A stretch of 64,000 nt of DNA, from positions 1 through 64,000 of the forward strand of contig NZ_VRYN01000003.1 in the NCBI RefSeq assembly GCF_008124605.1, given 5' to 3'. The notes beneath the pieces were generated by a model. It was not told where the DNA came from. It saw only the letters and a list, made by a program, of their open reading frames with translations, and ran no database searches. The DNA is from Halobacterium salinarum DSM 3754. GTDB lineage: Archaea; Halobacteriota; Halobacteria; Halobacteriales; Halobacteriaceae. Position 1 is the first letter of the stretch. Every line of letters begins with the position of its first letter. The position numbers and the translations under genes are program-made. Positions 17,741-27,256 of the stretch are shown here, piece after piece.

Positions 17741-17965
17741 TTATCGGTCGATGCCGCCCTGCTCGGAGATCTGGAGGATGTTTCGCATGTTGAGATATAC
17801 GTGTTGGGCGTCCACGTCGGCGTCGTCATCGTAGATGTCACTGACTCGATGGACGAGCGCGGCGATGCGCTCGGCCTCCGTCGACTGGTCGCCGTCCTCG
17901 TCGCGCAGGTCGTCGGCGACGCTGCGGAGCACGGCGCGCTTCTCGGCGTCGTCGGGATCGGTCAT
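17741..17965 (-). CDS. Small acidic protein coupled to Mrp
   Basis: A 74-residue acidic, helical protein without cysteines (VLRSVADDLRDEDGDQ, RVSDIYDDDADVDAQHVYLN). Its ATG overlaps the Mrp stop as ATGA, a sign of translational coupling. I do not recognise a family. Because Mrp proteins carry iron-sulfur clusters, a client or accessory role is possible, but nothing in the sequence shows it. Confidence 0.65.
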   Translation of the reverse strand: MTDPDDAEKRAVLRSVADDLRDEDGDQSTEAERIAALVHRVSDIYDDDADVDAQHVYLNMRNILQISEQGGIDR

Positions 17966-18993
17966 TCGCCAACCCCCCGTCGCTGCACGAGCCCGAGCAT
18001 GTCCGCGGTCTCCGCGGCGAACGTGCGGAACGACGCTCCCGTCTCGTTGTCGGGGTCGAGTGCAACGGGTTGGCCGTTGTCGCCGCCAGCGCGCACGCTG
18101 GGGTCGAGCGGGATCGACCCCAAGAACGGGAGTTCGTTGGCGGTGGCGAACTCCTCGCCGCCGCCCGCGCCGAAGATGTCGTGGGTCCCGCCGCAGTCCG
18201 GGCAGACGAACGACGACATGTTCTCGACGACGCCCAACACGGTGGTGTCGTGGCGGCCGAACATGCGCAGTCCCTTCCGGGCGTCGTCGACGGCCACGTC
18301 CTCGGGCGTGGTGACGACGACCGAGCCGGTCAGCGGCAGCGTCTGTAACAGCGTGAGCTGGGTGTCCCCGGTTCCCGGCGGGAGATCGACGACGAGGTAG
18401 TCCAGATACCCCCACTCGACGTCCTCGATGAGCTGCGTGAGAACCTTATGGACCATGGGGCCGCGCCAGATCACGGGGTCGTCCTCGCCCACCATGAACG
18501 CCATGCTCATGAGCTTCATGCCGTGTTTCTCCGGGGGCACGATGGTCTCGGTTTCGGTGGCCTGTGGGTGGTCGTCGGCGTCGACCATGCGGGGCACGTT
18601 GGGGCCGTAGATGTCAGCGTCGAAGAGGCCGACGCGGGCACCGCGGTCGGACAGCGCCGCGGCGAGGTTGACCGCGACCGTGGACTTGCCGACGCCACCT
18701 TTGCCGGAGGCGACCGCAACGACGTTCTTGACGCCGGGCAGCACCTCGGTCTCGGAGCGGTCGGGGATCGCCGCGGTGAGATCCGTTTCCAGCCCCTCGG
18801 CCTCAAGTGTTTCTCGCACGTGTGCGGCGATCTCGGTCTCGGCGGGGGAGTACGGGGCCCCGAGCGCCAGCGAGATGGTGACGGTGCCGTCGTCGACCGA
18901 GAGATCGTTGACCAGCCCCAGGGAGACGATGTCGTCGCCGAGCGCCGGGTCCGTGACAGACGCAAGCAGCTCCATGACGTCGTCGTCGTTCAT
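17962..18993 (-). CDS. mrp: Mrp/Nbp35-type iron-sulfur cluster carrier ATPase
   Basis: A 343-residue protein. Residues 1-90 form a MIP18/DUF59 domain (LLASVTDPALGDDIVSLGLV); then the P-loop ATPase with SGKGGVGKSTVAVNLA, LFDADIYGPNVPRM, YLVVDLPPGTGDTQLT and a metal-binding CPDCGG motif near residue 265. ApbC/Nbp35 proteins hold a 4Fe-4S cluster between two monomers through this CxxC and pass it to apoproteins. It lies downstream of a tRNA-Ser promoter region in the opposite direction. The ATG at 18993 was chosen because longer starts lack similarity. Confidence 0.9.
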   Translation of the reverse strand: MNDDDVMELLASVTDPALGDDIVSLGLVNDLSVDDGTVTISLALGAPYSPAETEIAAHVRETLEAEGLETDLTAAIPDRSETEVLPGVKNVVAVASGKGGVGKSTVAVNLAAALSDRGARVGLFDADIYGPNVPRMVDADDHPQATETETIVPPEKHGMKLMSMAFMVGEDDPVIWRGPMVHKVLTQLIEDVEWGYLDYLVVDLPPGTGDTQLTLLQTLPLTGSVVVTTPEDVAVDDARKGLRMFGRHDTTVLGVVENMSSFVCPDCGGTHDIFGAGGGEEFATANELPFLGSIPLDPSVRAGGDNGQPVALDPDNETGASFRTFAAETADMLGLVQRRGVGE

Positions 18994-19133
18994 GCATCGG
19001 CGTAGGGGTGGGGCGTCCGATAAGGGTTGTGTCAGCGACGATCCCGGACGATCACCGGTGGCGTGCTGTCGGCACACACGACCCGCATGAGTGGGAGACA
19101 CGCACCCACGATCGCGGATCGGCGCTTCGTAGT

Positions 19134-19140
19134 GTTTAAG
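19134..19140 (+). promoter_or_regulatory. TATA-like box for tRNA-Ser and the S13 operon
   Basis: The sequence GTTTAAG stands in GC-rich DNA about 90 nt before tRNA-Ser and 190 nt before S13. It is the only clear TATA-like element in 18994-19224, the region between the divergent Mrp and tRNA-Ser genes. Confidence 0.45.
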
Positions 19141-19224
19141 TGGTGTGGCCGATTGTCCACGAGTGCAGTCACTGTAGGGGCCCAGGCCCCGAGTCCGAGA
19201 GGGCGAAGATACACTCGAAAGCCT

Positions 19225-19307
19225 GTCGTGGTAGCCTAGCCTGGTCAAGGCGCAGGGTTGCTAACTCTGTGGCGTAAGCCTCCGGGGTTCAAATCCCCGC
19301 CACGACG
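19225..19307 (+). tRNA. tRNA-Ser (GCT anticodon)
   Basis: Acceptor GTCGTGG (19225-19231) pairs with CCACGAC (19300-19306). Anticodon stem CAGGG/CTCTG encloses TTGCTAA, giving GCT, which reads AGC/AGU serine codons. The long variable arm (GGCGTAAGCC) is typical of class II tRNA. T loop GGTTCAAATCC. No intron, no encoded CCA. Its 3' end is only 21 nt before the S13 start codon, so the S13 operon is probably cotranscribed with it and released by tRNA processing. Confidence 0.97.
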
Positions 19308-19328
19308 CCTTTCACAGACAACCCAATC

Positions 19329-19844
19329 ATGAGTTCGGAAGAACAAGAAGACGTGGACGAAGACATTCAGTACTTCGTCCGCATTGGCCAGACAGACCTC
19401 GACGGGACGAAGACCGTCGAGCGTGCTCTCGCGGAGCTCGGCGGCGTTGGTCGCCGAGTCGCGCGAATCGTCGCCGACGAAGCCGGCGTCGATCGAACCG
19501 CGACCATGGGCGGCCTCGAAGACGACGCCATCGAGAGCGTCACCGACGCCGTCGATAGCTTCACCGAGCACGCCCCGGCGTGGCTGGCGAACCGCCAGAA
19601 CGACTTCTACACTGGCGAGAACCAGCACATCACGGGTACCGACGTGGAGCTCACCCGCGATCAGGACATCAACCGCATGCGGATGATCCGCTCGTATAAG
19701 GGCATCCGTCACGAGCGCGGACAGAAAGTCCGCGGTCAGCGCACGAAGTCCACCGGTCGTACCGAGGGCACCATCGGCGTCAACGTCGAGGCGATCAAGG
19801 AAGAACAGGCAGAAGACGACGCAGCCGACGGAGGTGAGGAGTAA
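19329..19844 (+). CDS. rps13: 30S ribosomal protein S13
   Basis: A 171-residue S13/S18e protein with an acidic N-terminal extension, the helix-two-turn-helix region ([36 protein letters not shown]) and the basic C-terminal [19 protein letters not shown] that enters the decoding region. It begins the operon S13-S4-S11-Rpo3 that is conserved in archaea. Stop and the S4 start overlap by one base (TAATG). Confidence 0.97.
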   Translation: MSSEEQEDVDEDIQYFVRIGQTDLDGTKTVERALAELGGVGRRVARIVADEAGVDRTATMGGLEDDAIESVTDAVDSFTEHAPAWLANRQNDFYTGENQHITGTDVELTRDQDINRMRMIRSYKGIRHERGQKVRGQRTKSTGRTEGTIGVNVEAIKEEQAEDDAADGGEE

Positions 19845-20356
19845 TGGCGCTGCCCGGCGAGAACACCAAGTTCTACGAGACACCGAATCACCCTTATCAG
19901 GGCGAGCGCATCGCCGAGGAATCCGATCTCCTCTCGCGCTACGGTCTGAAGAACAAAGAAGAGCTGTGGCGGGCACAGTCCGAGCTGCGCGACTACCGCC
20001 GCGAGGCGCGGCGACTCCTCGGACAGACCGGAACGGTCTCCGGCGAGGAGTTCGTCGCCCGCCTGCAGCGCATCGGCATCCTCTCCGAGGAGGAGCGCTT
20101 GGACGACGTGCTGTCGCTCGAAGTGACGGACGTCCTCGAGCGCCGCCTCCAGACGGTCGTCTACCGCGAGGGACTGGCGAACACGATGGGGCAGGCCCGT
20201 CAGTTCGTCTCCCACGGCCACGTGACCGTCGACGGCAGCCGCGTCACGGAGCCGTCGTACACGGTCCCGGTCAGCGAGGAGAACACCCTCGCGTTCGACG
20301 AAACGAGCGACCTCACCGACGAACTGCACCCGGCTCGCGCCGGTGCTCAGGAGTGA
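19844..20356 (+). CDS. rps4: 30S ribosomal protein S4
   Basis: A 170-residue S4/S9e protein. The N-terminal [17 protein letters not shown] and the S4 RNA-binding domain ([30 protein letters not shown]) are clear. It nucleates assembly of the 30S body. It starts on the last base of the S13 stop and is followed after 6 nt by S11, so all are translated from one message. Confidence 0.97.
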   Translation: MALPGENTKFYETPNHPYQGERIAEESDLLSRYGLKNKEELWRAQSELRDYRREARRLLGQTGTVSGEEFVARLQRIGILSEEERLDDVLSLEVTDVLERRLQTVVYREGLANTMGQARQFVSHGHVTVDGSRVTEPSYTVPVSEENTLAFDETSDLTDELHPARAGAQE

Positions 20357-20362
20357 TAACGT

Positions 20363-20746
20363 ATGGCTGACGACACCAAATGGGGCATCGCGCACGTTCA
20401 CGCCTCGTTCAACAACACCATCATGACCGTCACGGACCAGACGGGCGCCGAAACGCTCGCGAAGTCCAGTGGCGGCTCGGTGGTCAAGCAGAACCGGGAC
20501 GAGGCGTCGCCGTACGCCGCGATGCAGATGGCAGAACAGCTCGCCGAGGAAGTACTCGATCAGGGCATCGAGAAGGTCCACGTCCGGGTCCGCGGTCCGG
20601 GCGGGAACCTCCAGCGAAGCCCGGGTCCGGGCGCGCAGGCAGCGATCCGCGCGCTCGCCCGCGCCGGCCTCGAAATCGGTCGCATCGAGGACGTCACGCC
20701 CATCCCCCACGACGGGACGCGACCGCCGAAGAACAGCGGGTACTAG
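20363..20746 (+). CDS. rps11: 30S ribosomal protein S11
   Basis: A 127-residue protein with the universal S11 pattern [19 protein letters not shown] and the C-terminal [18 protein letters not shown]. It lies on the 30S platform and touches mRNA in the E site. Third gene of the S13 operon, 3 nt before rpo3. Confidence 0.97.
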   Translation: MADDTKWGIAHVHASFNNTIMTVTDQTGAETLAKSSGGSVVKQNRDEASPYAAMQMAEQLAEEVLDQGIEKVHVRVRGPGGNLQRSPGPGAQAAIRALARAGLEIGRIEDVTPIPHDGTRPPKNSGY

Positions 20747-20749
20747 ATC

Positions 20750-21496
20750 ATGAGTAGCCAGGACTTCGACGTCGAATTCGTCGACCGCGACGACCGGGAA
20801 GCCCGGTTTGTCGTTCGGAACATCACGCCCGCGTTCGCGAACGGCATTCGTCGCGCCATCCTCGTGGACGTGCCGACGTTGTCCATCGACACGGTGCGGT
20901 TCGTGGAGAACTCCAGTGTGATGTTCGACGAGCAACTCGGCCTGCGGCTCGGGCTCGTGCCACTGACGACACCCGAGGATTACGCGGCGGGCGAAGCGGT
21001 TACGCTCGCCCTCGACGTCGAGGGTCCGGGCACCGCGTACTCCGGCGACCTCGTGAGCAACGACCCCGAGGTCGAGGCGGCCGACGAAAACATCCCGATC
21101 ATCGAGCTGAAAGACGACCAGCGCCTCGAGCTCGAGGCGGATGCCGTGATGGGGCATGGCCGCGACCACGCCAAACACCAGGGCGGGGTGGCGGTGGGCT
21201 ACCGACACCTGCAGCGCGTACACGTGGTCGGTGACAGCCCAGAGTACGCGGACGACGACCCCCAGATGCTTCGAGGCGTCATCGAGGAGGACGACGAACT
21301 AGTGCCGACTGACGACTTCGACAACGACCTGACCACCCGGTATCCCGGCAAGGAGGTCGAAATCGAGGACGTCGACGGTGCGTTCGTGTTCCACGTCGAA
21401 TCGGACGGCTCGATGCCCGTTGAAGAGCTGGTGCTGCGTGCGGTCGACACCCTGGTTGATCGCGCGGACGAACTCGAACAGGCAGTTCAACTGTAA
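20750..21496 (+). CDS. rpo3: DNA-directed RNA polymerase subunit Rpo3 (D)
   Basis: A 248-residue subunit, the archaeal equivalent of Rpb3/bacterial alpha. The dimerisation domain carries [21 protein letters not shown] in part and [15 protein letters not shown]; the Rpo11-contact surface is at the C-terminus ([19 protein letters not shown]). The translated protein contains no cysteine at all, so the 4Fe-4S cluster found in domain 3 of Rpo3 from Sulfolobus and some methanogens cannot form. It is the last gene of the S13-S4-S11-Rpo3 operon. Confidence 0.96.
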   Translation: MSSQDFDVEFVDRDDREARFVVRNITPAFANGIRRAILVDVPTLSIDTVRFVENSSVMFDEQLGLRLGLVPLTTPEDYAAGEAVTLALDVEGPGTAYSGDLVSNDPEVEAADENIPIIELKDDQRLELEADAVMGHGRDHAKHQGGVAVGYRHLQRVHVVGDSPEYADDDPQMLRGVIEEDDELVPTDDFDNDLTTRYPGKEVEIEDVDGAFVFHVESDGSMPVEELVLRAVDTLVDRADELEQAVQL

Positions 21497-21626
21497 TCAA
21501 TAATGCGTGTCTCCCCCCTCAACACCGTGCCGGCGTCCGTTCCTGCCCCGGGAGCGACGGGTCCGGCAATCGTAATCGGTAAGAAGGGGCGGGGGCTACA
21601 GAGAAGTGTAAGGTCGACGCGACCGA

Positions 21627-21711
21627 GCAGGGATAGCCAAGTTTGGCCAAAGGCGCAGCGTTCAGGGCGCTGTCCCGTAGGGGTTCGCAGGTTCAAATCC
21701 TGCTCCCTGCA
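21627..21711 (+). tRNA. tRNA-Leu (CAG anticodon)
   Basis: Acceptor GCAGGGA (21627-21633) pairs with TCCCTGC (21704-21710). Anticodon stem CAGCG/CGCTG encloses TTCAGGG, giving CAG, which reads CUG. A long variable arm (TCCCGTAGGGGT region) marks class II. T loop GGTTCAAATCC. Its 3' end lies 36 nt before L18e, as in the Haloarcula tRNA-Leu/L18e/L13/S9 operon. Confidence 0.97.
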
Positions 21712-21747
21712 TTCGACTTCTCACCAGAATTTCCGAGAGTTAGGAGC

Positions 21748-22101
21748 ATGAGCAAGACAAGCCCGAGACTCAGCAGTCTCATCGCCGAACTGAAATCCGT
21801 CGCCCGCGATTCGGGTGCGGATGTCTGGCATGACGTGGCCGACCGGCTGGAGAAGCCGCGATCCACGCACGCCGAGGTGAACCTGAGTCGTATCGAACGG
21901 TACGCAAGTGAAGACGAGACGGTCATCGTCCCCGGGAAGGTCCTGGGGTCCGGCGCGCTCCGAAAATCCGTCACCGTCGCTGCCGTGGATTTCTCCAGCA
22001 GCGCGGCGACGAAGATCGAGCACGCCGACGGTGAGGCCGTCCACTTGGAACAGGCAGTTGAACAGAACCCAGACGGAACCGATGTGCGGGTGATTCGATG
22101 A
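21748..22101 (+). CDS. rpl18e: 50S ribosomal protein L18e
   Basis: A 117-residue protein with [18 protein letters not shown] at the start and the core [22 protein letters not shown], the L18e/L15 signature. TAGGAGC just before the ATG is a good Shine-Dalgarno and fixes the start; a longer in-frame reading would run back through tRNA-Leu. Its stop overlaps the L13 start as ATGA. Confidence 0.96.
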
Positions 22102-22535
22102 GTCTCGCAGAATTCGACGCCGACGTCGTCGTGGACGCGCGCGACTGCATCATGGGTCGCGTCGCGAGCAACGTCGCCGAGCGCGCGCTCGCCGGCGACC
22201 GGGTTGCCGTCGTGAACGCCGAGCAGGCGGTCATCACGGGAACGGAGGACGACGTGTTCTCCACGTACCGCACGCGCGCCAACCTGGGGTCCGACCGCGG
22301 ACCGTACTACCCGAAGCGCCCCGACGGCATCTTCAAGCGTGCCATCCGCGGCATGCTGCCGTACAAGCAGGACGACGGTCGGGAGGCGCTCGACAGCGTC
22401 CGCGTGTACGTCGGGAACCCGATGGACGAGGACGGCGACGTGCTTGACGGCACGTCGCTGGACCGACTGTCAACAATCCGCTTCGTCACCCTCAGCGAAG
22501 TGTCCGAGGAACTGGGGGCGAACGTCACATGGTAA
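22098..22535 (+). CDS. rpl13: 50S ribosomal protein L13
   Basis: A 145-residue protein opening with [21 protein letters not shown] in part and containing [20 protein letters not shown] and VYVGNP, the archaeal L13 (eukaryotic uL13) pattern. ATGA overlap with L18e and a 7-nt overlap with S9 show tight coupling. Confidence 0.97.
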
Positions 22536-22927
22536 CCAATACGTCAGGCAAGAAGAAGACGGCTGTCGCTCGCGCAACCGTGAGCGACGGAGAGGGTCGC
22601 GTGCGAATCAACTCCCAGCCCGTCGAACTCGTCGAGCCGGAGATGGCGCGCCTGAAGATGCTGGAGCCGTTCCGCATCTCGGGCAGCGACCTCCGCGGGG
22701 ACGTCGACATCGACATCGACGTCGCCGGTGGCGGGTTCGCGGGGCAGGCGGACGCGGTGCGGACCGCCATCGCGCGCGGGCTCGTCGAGCATTACGGCGA
22801 CGCCGAACTCCGTGACGCGTTCCGCGAGTTCGACCGCAGCCTCCTGGTGAACGACGTGCGCCAGCGCGAGTCCAAGAAGTGGGGCGGTCCCGGGGCTCGG
22901 GCGCGCTACCAGAAGTCCTACCGCTGA
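22529..22927 (+). CDS. rps9: 30S ribosomal protein S9
   Basis: A 132-residue protein. [19 protein letters not shown] at the start and the C-terminal [20 protein letters not shown] with final YR are diagnostic; the C-terminal Arg reaches the P-site tRNA. Its start codon lies inside the end of L13. The Rpo10 gene follows after 12 nt. Confidence 0.97.
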   Translation: MVTNTSGKKKTAVARATVSDGEGRVRINSQPVELVEPEMARLKMLEPFRISGSDLRGDVDIDIDVAGGGFAGQADAVRTAIARGLVEHYGDAELRDAFREFDRSLLVNDVRQRESKKWGGPGARARYQKSYR

Positions 22928-22939
22928 GGTGACCAGAGC

Positions 22940-23140
22940 ATGATGGTACCAGTCCGGTGTTTCAGTTGCGGTACTGTCGTCGGCGAACACTGGGAAGCGT
23001 TCAAGGCGCGTGCCGAAACCCACGACGGCGACGAGGACCCGGCGGACGTGCTGGATGACCTCGGCGTCGACCGGCACTGCTGTCGCCGGATGCTGATCGC
23101 CCACCAGGACCTCGTCGACGTGGTCTCCCCATACCAGTAA
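22940..23140 (+). CDS. rpo10: DNA-directed RNA polymerase subunit Rpo10 (N)
   Basis: A 66-residue subunit homologous to Rpb10. The atypical zinc site is visible as CFSCG near residue 7 and HCCRRML near residue 47. Two ATGs occur in tandem (22940, 22943); GAGGTGA ends seven bases before the first, which I use. It anchors the Rpo3-Rpo11 assembly platform. It sits between S9 and Rpo6. Confidence 0.96.
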
Positions 23141-23142
23141 TA

Positions 23143-23325
23143 ATGAGCGACTCACAGCATTTCAGCCGGTACGAGAAAGCCCGCATCATCGGGGCGCGAG
23201 CCCTGCAGGTGGCGTACGGCGCGCCCGTGCTGGTTGACACCGATCAGACGGAGCCGATCCTCATCGCGGCCGAGGAGTACGACGCGGACGCGCTTCCGTT
23301 CACTGTTCGGCGGGAGGGGACCTGA
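23143..23325 (+). CDS. rpo6: DNA-directed RNA polymerase subunit Rpo6 (K/omega)
   Basis: A 60-residue subunit with the omega/Rpb6 core [20 protein letters not shown] followed by [18 protein letters not shown]. It helps fold and hold the large subunit. It starts 2 nt after the Rpo10 stop; enolase starts 1 nt after its own stop. Confidence 0.96.
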
Positions 23326-23326
23326 G

Positions 23327-24523
23327 ATGACGCGCATCGAGGCTGTCCGATACCGTCCGATCCTGGATTCACGCGGGAACAAGACCGTCGAGGCGGAGGT
23401 GACCACCGACGACGGTGGGTTCGGTCGTGCGGCCGCGCCGTCGGGCGCAAGCACCGGCGAGCACGAGGCCGTCGAGCTTCCCGTCGGGGAGGCGATCGCG
23501 GCCGGCCGCGAGCGTATCGCGCCCCGATTGGAGGGGCGTGAGTTCGCGGGCGATCAGCGCGGCGTCGACGCGGCGCTGCACGCCGCCGACGACACCACTG
23601 ACTTCTCGGCGGTCGGCGCGAACGTCGCCGTTGCGACCAGCATGGCTGCTGCGAAGGCAGCGGCGGACGTCCTCGGTGTGCACACCTACCAGCATTTGGG
23701 TGGGGCGCTTCGCGGCCGGAACTTCCCGGTTCCGTTGGGGAACGTCCTCGGCGGCGGCGCGCATGCCGCGGACGCGACCGCGATCCAGGAGTTCCTGGTC
23801 GCGGCGACCGGCGCGCCGAGCGTTCGGCAGGCCGTGTTCGCGAACGCGGCCGTCCATCAGCGCGTCAAAGACCGCCTGGACGACGACGGTGTGCCGGCGG
23901 CGAAAGGCGACGAGGGCGCGTGGGCGCCGTCGATCGACGACGCCACCGCCTTCGACGTGGTGGCAGGTGCCGCCGCGGAGGTCGCCGATGAGTTCGGGTT
24001 CGATGTCCGGTTGGGCCTTGATCTCGCGGCCGCCGAGCGATACGACGGAGACGAGTACGTGTTCGGTGACGACCGCCGGTCGACGGCGGCACAGATCGAA
24101 TACGTCGCAGGACTGGTTTCCGAGTACGACCTCGCGTACGTCGAGGACCCCCTCGACGAGAACGACTTCGAGGCGTTCGCGGAGCTCACCGATCGCGTGG
24201 GCGACGAGACGCTCGTGTGTGGTGACGACCTGTTCGTGACGAACACCGAGCGCCTGCAGCGCGGCATCGACGCGGGGGCTGCCAACAGCATCCTCGTGAA
24301 GCCCAATCAGATCGGGACGCTGACCGACGCCGTCGACGCAATCGAGCTCGCCACGCGCAACGGGTACGACGCGGTCGTATCCCACCGCAGCGGCGAGACC
24401 GAGGACACGACCATCGCACACCTCGCCGTTGCAACCGACGCGCCGTTCATCAAGACCGGCGCGGTCGGCGGCGAGCGAACCGCCAAGCTAAACGAACTCA
24501 TCCGCATCGCGGACGAAGCATGA
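23327..24523 (+). CDS. eno: Enolase
   Basis: A 398-residue enolase converting 2-phosphoglycerate to phosphoenolpyruvate. [18 protein letters not shown] opens the protein; [13 protein letters not shown], the metal ligands in [17 protein letters not shown] and [10 protein letters not shown], the catalytic Lys in [14 protein letters not shown], and [17 protein letters not shown] are all present. The ATG at 23327 directly after the Rpo6 stop gives the standard N-terminus; a longer in-frame reading is not homologous. The association with ribosomal and RNA polymerase genes is conserved in haloarchaea. Confidence 0.97.
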
Positions 24524-25269
24524 GCGAGAACGAATCCGACACCGAGGCCGAACTCGAGGAGAACGCCCCCGACGAAGCGGCGGCAGACGCCGAGAGCACG
24601 GCCCAGACAGACGAACAGACCCCCGATACCGAGGCCGACGAGCCCGCGCCGGAGTCCACGGCGACCGAGGACGTGATGTCCGATGAGGAGGCCGACCTCC
24701 TGATCCCCGTCGAGGACTACCTGGGCGCTGGCGTTCACATCGGGACCCAGCAGAAGACCAACGACATGGACCGGTTCATCCACCGGGTCCGAACCGACGG
24801 CCTGTACGTCCTTGACGTGTCGCGGACCGACGACCGCGTTCGGACGGCGGCGGACTTCCTGGCGAACTACGACCCCGAGCAGATCCTGGTGACGTCGAGT
24901 CGCCAGTACGGGCGGTTCCCCGCGGAGAAGTTCGCGGAGGCCGTCGGTGCGCGCGCCCGCACCGGGCGCTTCATCCCGGGGACGCTGACGAACCCCGACT
25001 ACGACGGCTACATCGAGCCGGACGTCCTCGTGGTCACCGACCCGATCGGTGACTCGCAGGCCGTCAAAGAAGCGATCACGGTCGGCATTCCCGTGATCGC
25101 GATGTGCGACTCCAACAACCAGACCGGGAACGTGGACCTGGTCGTGCCGACGAACAACAAGGGCCGCCGCGCGCTGTCCGTGGTGTACTGGCTGCTCGCC
25201 AACGAGACGCTCGATCGGCGCGGTGCGGAGCCGACCTACGGCCTCGACGACTTCGAGGACGGCCTGTAA
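24520..25269 (+). CDS. rps2: 30S ribosomal protein S2
   Basis: A 249-residue S2 (eukaryotic SA/p40 type). About 55 N-terminal residues are a Glu/Asp/Ala-rich extension absent from most archaeal homologues. The fold then begins at [20 protein letters not shown] and includes [20 protein letters not shown] and [23 protein letters not shown] overlap with enolase. Last gene of the operon; in Haloarcula mevalonate kinase follows directly, here a VOC gene on the other strand intervenes. Confidence 0.96.
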
Positions 25270-25335
25270 GCGCGCTCACCCACGGGGTGACTTTTCTGCG
25301 AGCCGCGGTGGAGCTGTCAGTAGCGCAAGCGCTGG

Positions 25336-26151
25336 TTATCGGGAGATGACGCCGAGGTAGCCGTCGAACCCCTCGATCATGCGGACGCGGCGACCGAACC
25401 ACTCGCGGCCGCCGTCGAGGGGATGGCGGTGGCGGGCGTCGTCGACGTCGGCGGTGAGGAAGACAGCGGCTGGAACCGGTCCGTAGGTGTCAACGCGGTC
25501 GGCAGCCCAGCCCGTGGTTGGTTCGGCGAGGATGACGTCCTGGCCGGGGAACGACACGAGTTCGCCGAAGTCGTCGTCGTAGTCGTGGTCCGGCGTGGGG
25601 AGGCGATAGAGTTGCGTGAAACAGTCGATGGCGTCGCTGAGATCCGGGACTGCGAGCACGATGCAGTCGACGCCGGAGATGGGCGCGCCGAAGTTCGTGG
25701 CGTCGGGAACGCGGTACTCGCGTGGGGTGCGGTCGGTGATGAGGAACGGGAGCAGGTGGTGGTCGCGGGGCCCCAGGGCGGCGGCGTCCCATTCGACGGT
25801 GACGCCGTCGGGGCGGTCGCGGAACCCGCGGCGCGGCCCGTGAACCTCGACGTCGTGGTCGATGGCGCGCTGACATTCGCCGTGGACGCTGCCGGTTTCG
25901 ACACACCAGCCGCTGGGGCCGGCGATCGGGTCGGCGTTGGCGAAGAACTCGCGCCACCAGCCGGGGTCCTCGCGGGCCGGGGCGACGAGTTGGAGATACG
26001 AGCCGTCCGGGAAGACCAGCATCGACATCTCCGTGCCCACGCCGGGGTGTTCGCCGCCGTATTCGGGATCGAAGCCCGCAGTTTCGAACCGCTCGACGAG
26101 CACATCCAGCGACGCACCCGCGAACGGGACGTGGTCGATGACCGGACGCAT
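25336..26151 (-). CDS. VOC/glyoxalase-like domain protein
   Basis: A 271-residue protein with an N-terminal glyoxalase-3-like domain: MRPVIDHVPFAGASLDVL, then GVGTEMSMLVFPDGSYLQLV, and a second half (ISGVDCIVLAVPDLSDAIDCF) that looks like a second, degenerate VOC copy. No metal triad is obvious in the second half. Substrate unknown. An in-frame ATG at 26178 would add nine residues; ATG 26151 is preferred because the TATA-like CTTATGA lies about 28 nt before it, the usual leaderless spacing. The gene interrupts the S2-mevalonate kinase order seen in Haloarcula. Confidence 0.72.
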   Translation of the reverse strand: MRPVIDHVPFAGASLDVLVERFETAGFDPEYGGEHPGVGTEMSMLVFPDGSYLQLVAPAREDPGWWREFFANADPIAGPSGWCVETGSVHGECQRAIDHDVEVHGPRRGFRDRPDGVTVEWDAAALGPRDHHLLPFLITDRTPREYRVPDATNFGAPISGVDCIVLAVPDLSDAIDCFTQLYRLPTPDHDYDDDFGELVSFPGQDVILAEPTTGWAADRVDTYGPVPAAVFLTADVDDARHRHPLDGGREWFGRRVRMIEGFDGYLGVISR

Positions 26152-26263
26152 GTCCCCGCGTAGACGGTAAGCAGTCATAAGCCTGCGGCTAACCGCCCCA
26201 CGTCGGGGTGGTCGCTCGGCGGCGTTCCGGAAGCCCTGTAATCACCCGGTGCACACGCAGGGT

Positions 26264-27256
26264 ATGACCACGACTTCGAGTGCGCCGGGGAAGGTCTACC
26301 TGTTCGGCGAGCACGCCGTCGTGTACGGGGAGCCGGCGGTTCCGTGCGCGATCGAGCGCCGCGCACACGTGACGGTCTCCGAGCGCGAGGACAGCCGCCT
26401 TCGGGTGTGTTCGGGCGATCTGTCCATCGACGGGTTCACCGTGGAGTACAGCGGCGACCGCGACGCCGGCGGCACGCCGGACGTGGACGTGCCCGCGCCG
26501 ATCGTTGACGCGGCGATGGGGTACGTCGACGCCGCCGTCGAGCAGGCGCGGGCGGCCGCGGACGCGCCGACGGCCGGCTTCGACGTGACCATCGACAGCG
26601 AGATCCCCCTGGGGGCGGGGCTCGGGTCGTCGGCCGCAGTGGTCGTGGCCGGGATCGACGCGGCAACCCGAGAGCTCGGCGTGGAACTGGACGCCCGCGA
26701 GGTCGCCGACCGGGCGTACCAGGTCGAGCACACCGTCCAGGACGGCGAGGCGTCGCGCGCGGACACCTTCTGTTCGGCGATGGGCGGGGTAGTGCGCGTG
26801 TCCGGCGACGACTGCACCACGCTTGACGCGCCGGCGTTGCCGTTCGTGATCGGCTACGACGGCACCAGCCACGACACGGGCGAACTCGTGGCGGGGGTGC
26901 GCGCGCTCCGCGAGGAGTTCGGGTTCGTCGCGGACACGGTCACCGCGATCGGCGACCTCGTGCGCCGTGGGGAGGCGGCGCTGGCGGACGGCGACGTGGC
27001 GACACTGGGGCGGTTGATGGACATCAACCACGGGCTGCTGTCCGGACTCGGCGTCTCCGGTCGCACACTGGATGCGATGGTGTGGGCGGCCAGGGACGGC
27101 GGCGCCGACGGGGCGAAGCTCACGGGCGCCGGCGGCGGCGGGTCGATCGTTGCCCTCGACGCGGGCAGCGGTGCTGAAACGGCGCTGTCGCTGACGCCGG
27201 ACTGCGAGGCGGCGTTTCGCGCGGACCTCGCGCGGGAGGGCGTGCGCGTCGAATGA
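26264..27256 (+). CDS. mvk: Mevalonate kinase
   Basis: A 330-residue GHMP kinase that phosphorylates mevalonate for isoprenoid lipid synthesis. SSAPGKVYLFGEHAVVYGEPA at the start (substrate motif, quoted in part), IPLGAGLGSSAAVVVAG (ATP loop) and KLTGAGGGGSIVAL (motif 3) are intact. ATG 26264 is preferred over an in-frame GTG at 26249. It overlaps the isopentenyl phosphate kinase gene by 4 nt (ATGA), so the two pathway enzymes are made together. Confidence 0.95.
   Translation: MTTTSSAPGKVYLFGEHAVVYGEPAVPCAIERRAHVTVSEREDSRLRVCSGDLSIDGFTVEYSGDRDAGGTPDVDVPAPIVDAAMGYVDAAVEQARAAADAPTAGFDVTIDSEIPLGAGLGSSAAVVVAGIDAATRELGVELDAREVADRAYQVEHTVQDGEASRADTFCSAMGGVVRVSGDDCTTLDAPALPFVIGYDGTSHDTGELVAGVRALREEFGFVADTVTAIGDLVRRGEAALADGDVATLGRLMDINHGLLSGLGVSGRTLDAMVWAARDGGADGAKLTGAGGGGSIVALDAGSGAETALSLTPDCEAAFRADLAREGVRVE

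Noticed and set aside
21503..21751. Frame between Rpo3 and L18e running through tRNA-Leu
   Set aside because: A protein gene reading through a perfect tRNA is not credible; no ribosome-binding site or homology.
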